NCBI GenBank assembly: GCA_037355855.1
Contig: CM074760.1
Location: 6,440,501 to 6,504,500 of the forward strand
Source: Pseudo-nitzschia pungens
Taxonomy: Eukaryota > Bacillariophyta > Bacillariophyceae > Bacillariales > Bacillariaceae
Length of the DNA stretch: 64,000 bases
Reading direction: 5' to 3'
Shown here one piece after another: positions 63,101-64,000 of this stretch (positions are counted from its first letter, which is position 1; the number at the start of each line of letters is the position of its first letter). A program made the position numbers and the translations under genes. The notes under the pieces are model-generated. The model was not told where the DNA came from. It saw only the letters and a list, made by a program, of their open reading frames with translations, and ran no database searches.

Positions 63101-64000
63101 GAAGAACGTTATGGATGTGAATCATAATGAATAGAATGCACTACCCGAGAACACACGGTACTACACCAGTATAGTGGCCAAGACTCGTCGATGATTGACG
63201 GAGGGTTGGGGGCTGTCTCCGGCTTTCGGCTTTTTGAATCAACCACAAAGATCAAACGTGATCTTTTCTATATGTTTTATGAAAAGAAATAATTGTAAAA
63301 GTATTACTTAGTAGTCAAATTATATTGCGAACGGAGAATCACCTTTCAACGCGGGGCCTTACCGGTTTCAGAGGAGGAAAACTGACTTGTATTATTTCAA
63401 TAGGTGATCATGGCGTTTATCTACTACACATGCACTGAGAAAGGATGTGTTACCGTTTGGTACGAATGCCCAAAGAGTAATGTTCTCGGTCCGCAGTCAC
63501 AATCAACACAACATCATCCAAATTGGTTTGTGATTATTCGTTTGTCCTTCAACATGCCCTCGTTTCTCTTTTTTTCTTTTCTTTCCCGACGATCCTCTTT
63601 AACTTGGCCACTACTATCTCGCAATATTCTACCCAAGGTTGCAGCTGAATATTGCAGACGGGGAGTCGAACATCACCAACTTGGTCCAACTTGGTAACCT
63701 TTTCCTACACGGGGCCGGCTCAAGGTTTTCTAAGAAGTTCTAAGGGACGTTTTGACGAATCCATCAACCTTACTCCACGCACGTGGGCACGTGACAGCTG
63801 ATATCTGATGTATTTCTACTTGTTGAAGCCCTGCTACGTGTACCTGTTTCAACAACTCGCCCCAGGCTATTCTTTAGATCATGCTGGATCGGAAGAATCA
63901 GTGAAATCAAGCATGATTGCGTTTCGTTTTTCGAGGACAACAATGATCTTTTGGACCCGACAACATGTTCCTCATCGTTGTTTTGTTGCACCGTGTGAAT
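63101..64000. other. right-edge region, no gene called
   Basis: Short frames at 63404-63697 (plus) and 63770-63991 (minus) are open but carry no recognisable domain. An acceptor-like CAATAG precedes an ATG near 63410, so an exon of a gene continuing outside the window is possible. GTAAGGTTAC words are scarce here. Confidence 0.4.

Noticed and set aside
1..64000. tRNA, rRNA and snRNA genes
   Set aside because: No cloverleaf with A and B box sequences or rRNA-like core was found by reading both strands; a covariance-model search would be needed to exclude degenerate copies.

Overview
The window reads as nuclear DNA of a diatom, most likely a raphid pennate, although the species cannot be named from the sequence. 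Genes have few, short GT-AG introns and lie on both strands. Six predicted proteins begin with a signal peptide followed by an aromatic residue at the expected cleavage point, in the style of the ASAFAP plastid presequence of algae with secondary red plastids. Lysine synthesis is represented by an LL-diaminopimelate aminotransferase, as in plants and diatoms. No prokaryotic operon, CRISPR array, tRNA or rRNA was seen.

Layout. 0-14 kb: a GPI mannosyltransferase 4 (SMP3/PIGZ), an aldo/keto reductase, a TDP2-type phosphodiesterase carrying a ubiquitin-like domain and a SUMO-interacting motif, and a 1.6-thousand-residue MBD/DDT/WHIM chromatin protein. 14-18 kb: a gene-poor stretch with one orphan sortilin-like exon, a satellite of about 183 bp, and dense short palindromic motifs. 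18-30 kb: AP-4 mu, a serine palmitoyltransferase small subunit, an XRN exoribonuclease with a plastid-type presequence, VKOR, a plastid-type unknown protein, an eEF1B-gamma-like GST, and a plastid-type NFACT-R (RqcH-like) protein. 30-41 kb: an ABCG half transporter with a cysteine-rich ectodomain, UDP-glucuronate 4-epimerase, LL-DAP aminotransferase and a coiled-coil BAR-like protein. 41-52 kb: IRE1 with an extra CCCH zinc finger, a basic Thr-rich protein, CCT1 and a DOT1-like methyltransferase. 52-64 kb: a kinesin-6-like motor, two related ankyrin/coiled-coil proteins, and an OTU deubiquitinase between them.

Intergenic DNA has its own character: many copies of GTAAGGTTAC- and TACTTCGTA-like words, ACT/AGT triplet tracts, and two copies of a 93-bp inverted-repeat element lying in opposite orientation 32 kb apart.

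The genes are not an operon-like system. Loose themes are ER/secretory function (IRE1, GPI synthesis, SPT, AP-4, VKOR, ABCG), RNA and ribosome quality control (XRN, NFACT-R, CCT, OTU), and plastid-directed metabolism. The most unusual items are the presequence-bearing XRN, the IRE1-CCCH fusion, the UBL-SIM-TDP2 protein and the NFACT-R protein without its N-terminal module. Exon boundaries below were read from splice signals and reading phase; two of them (in the TDP2 and MBD genes) rest on short introns that could instead be assembly frameshifts.
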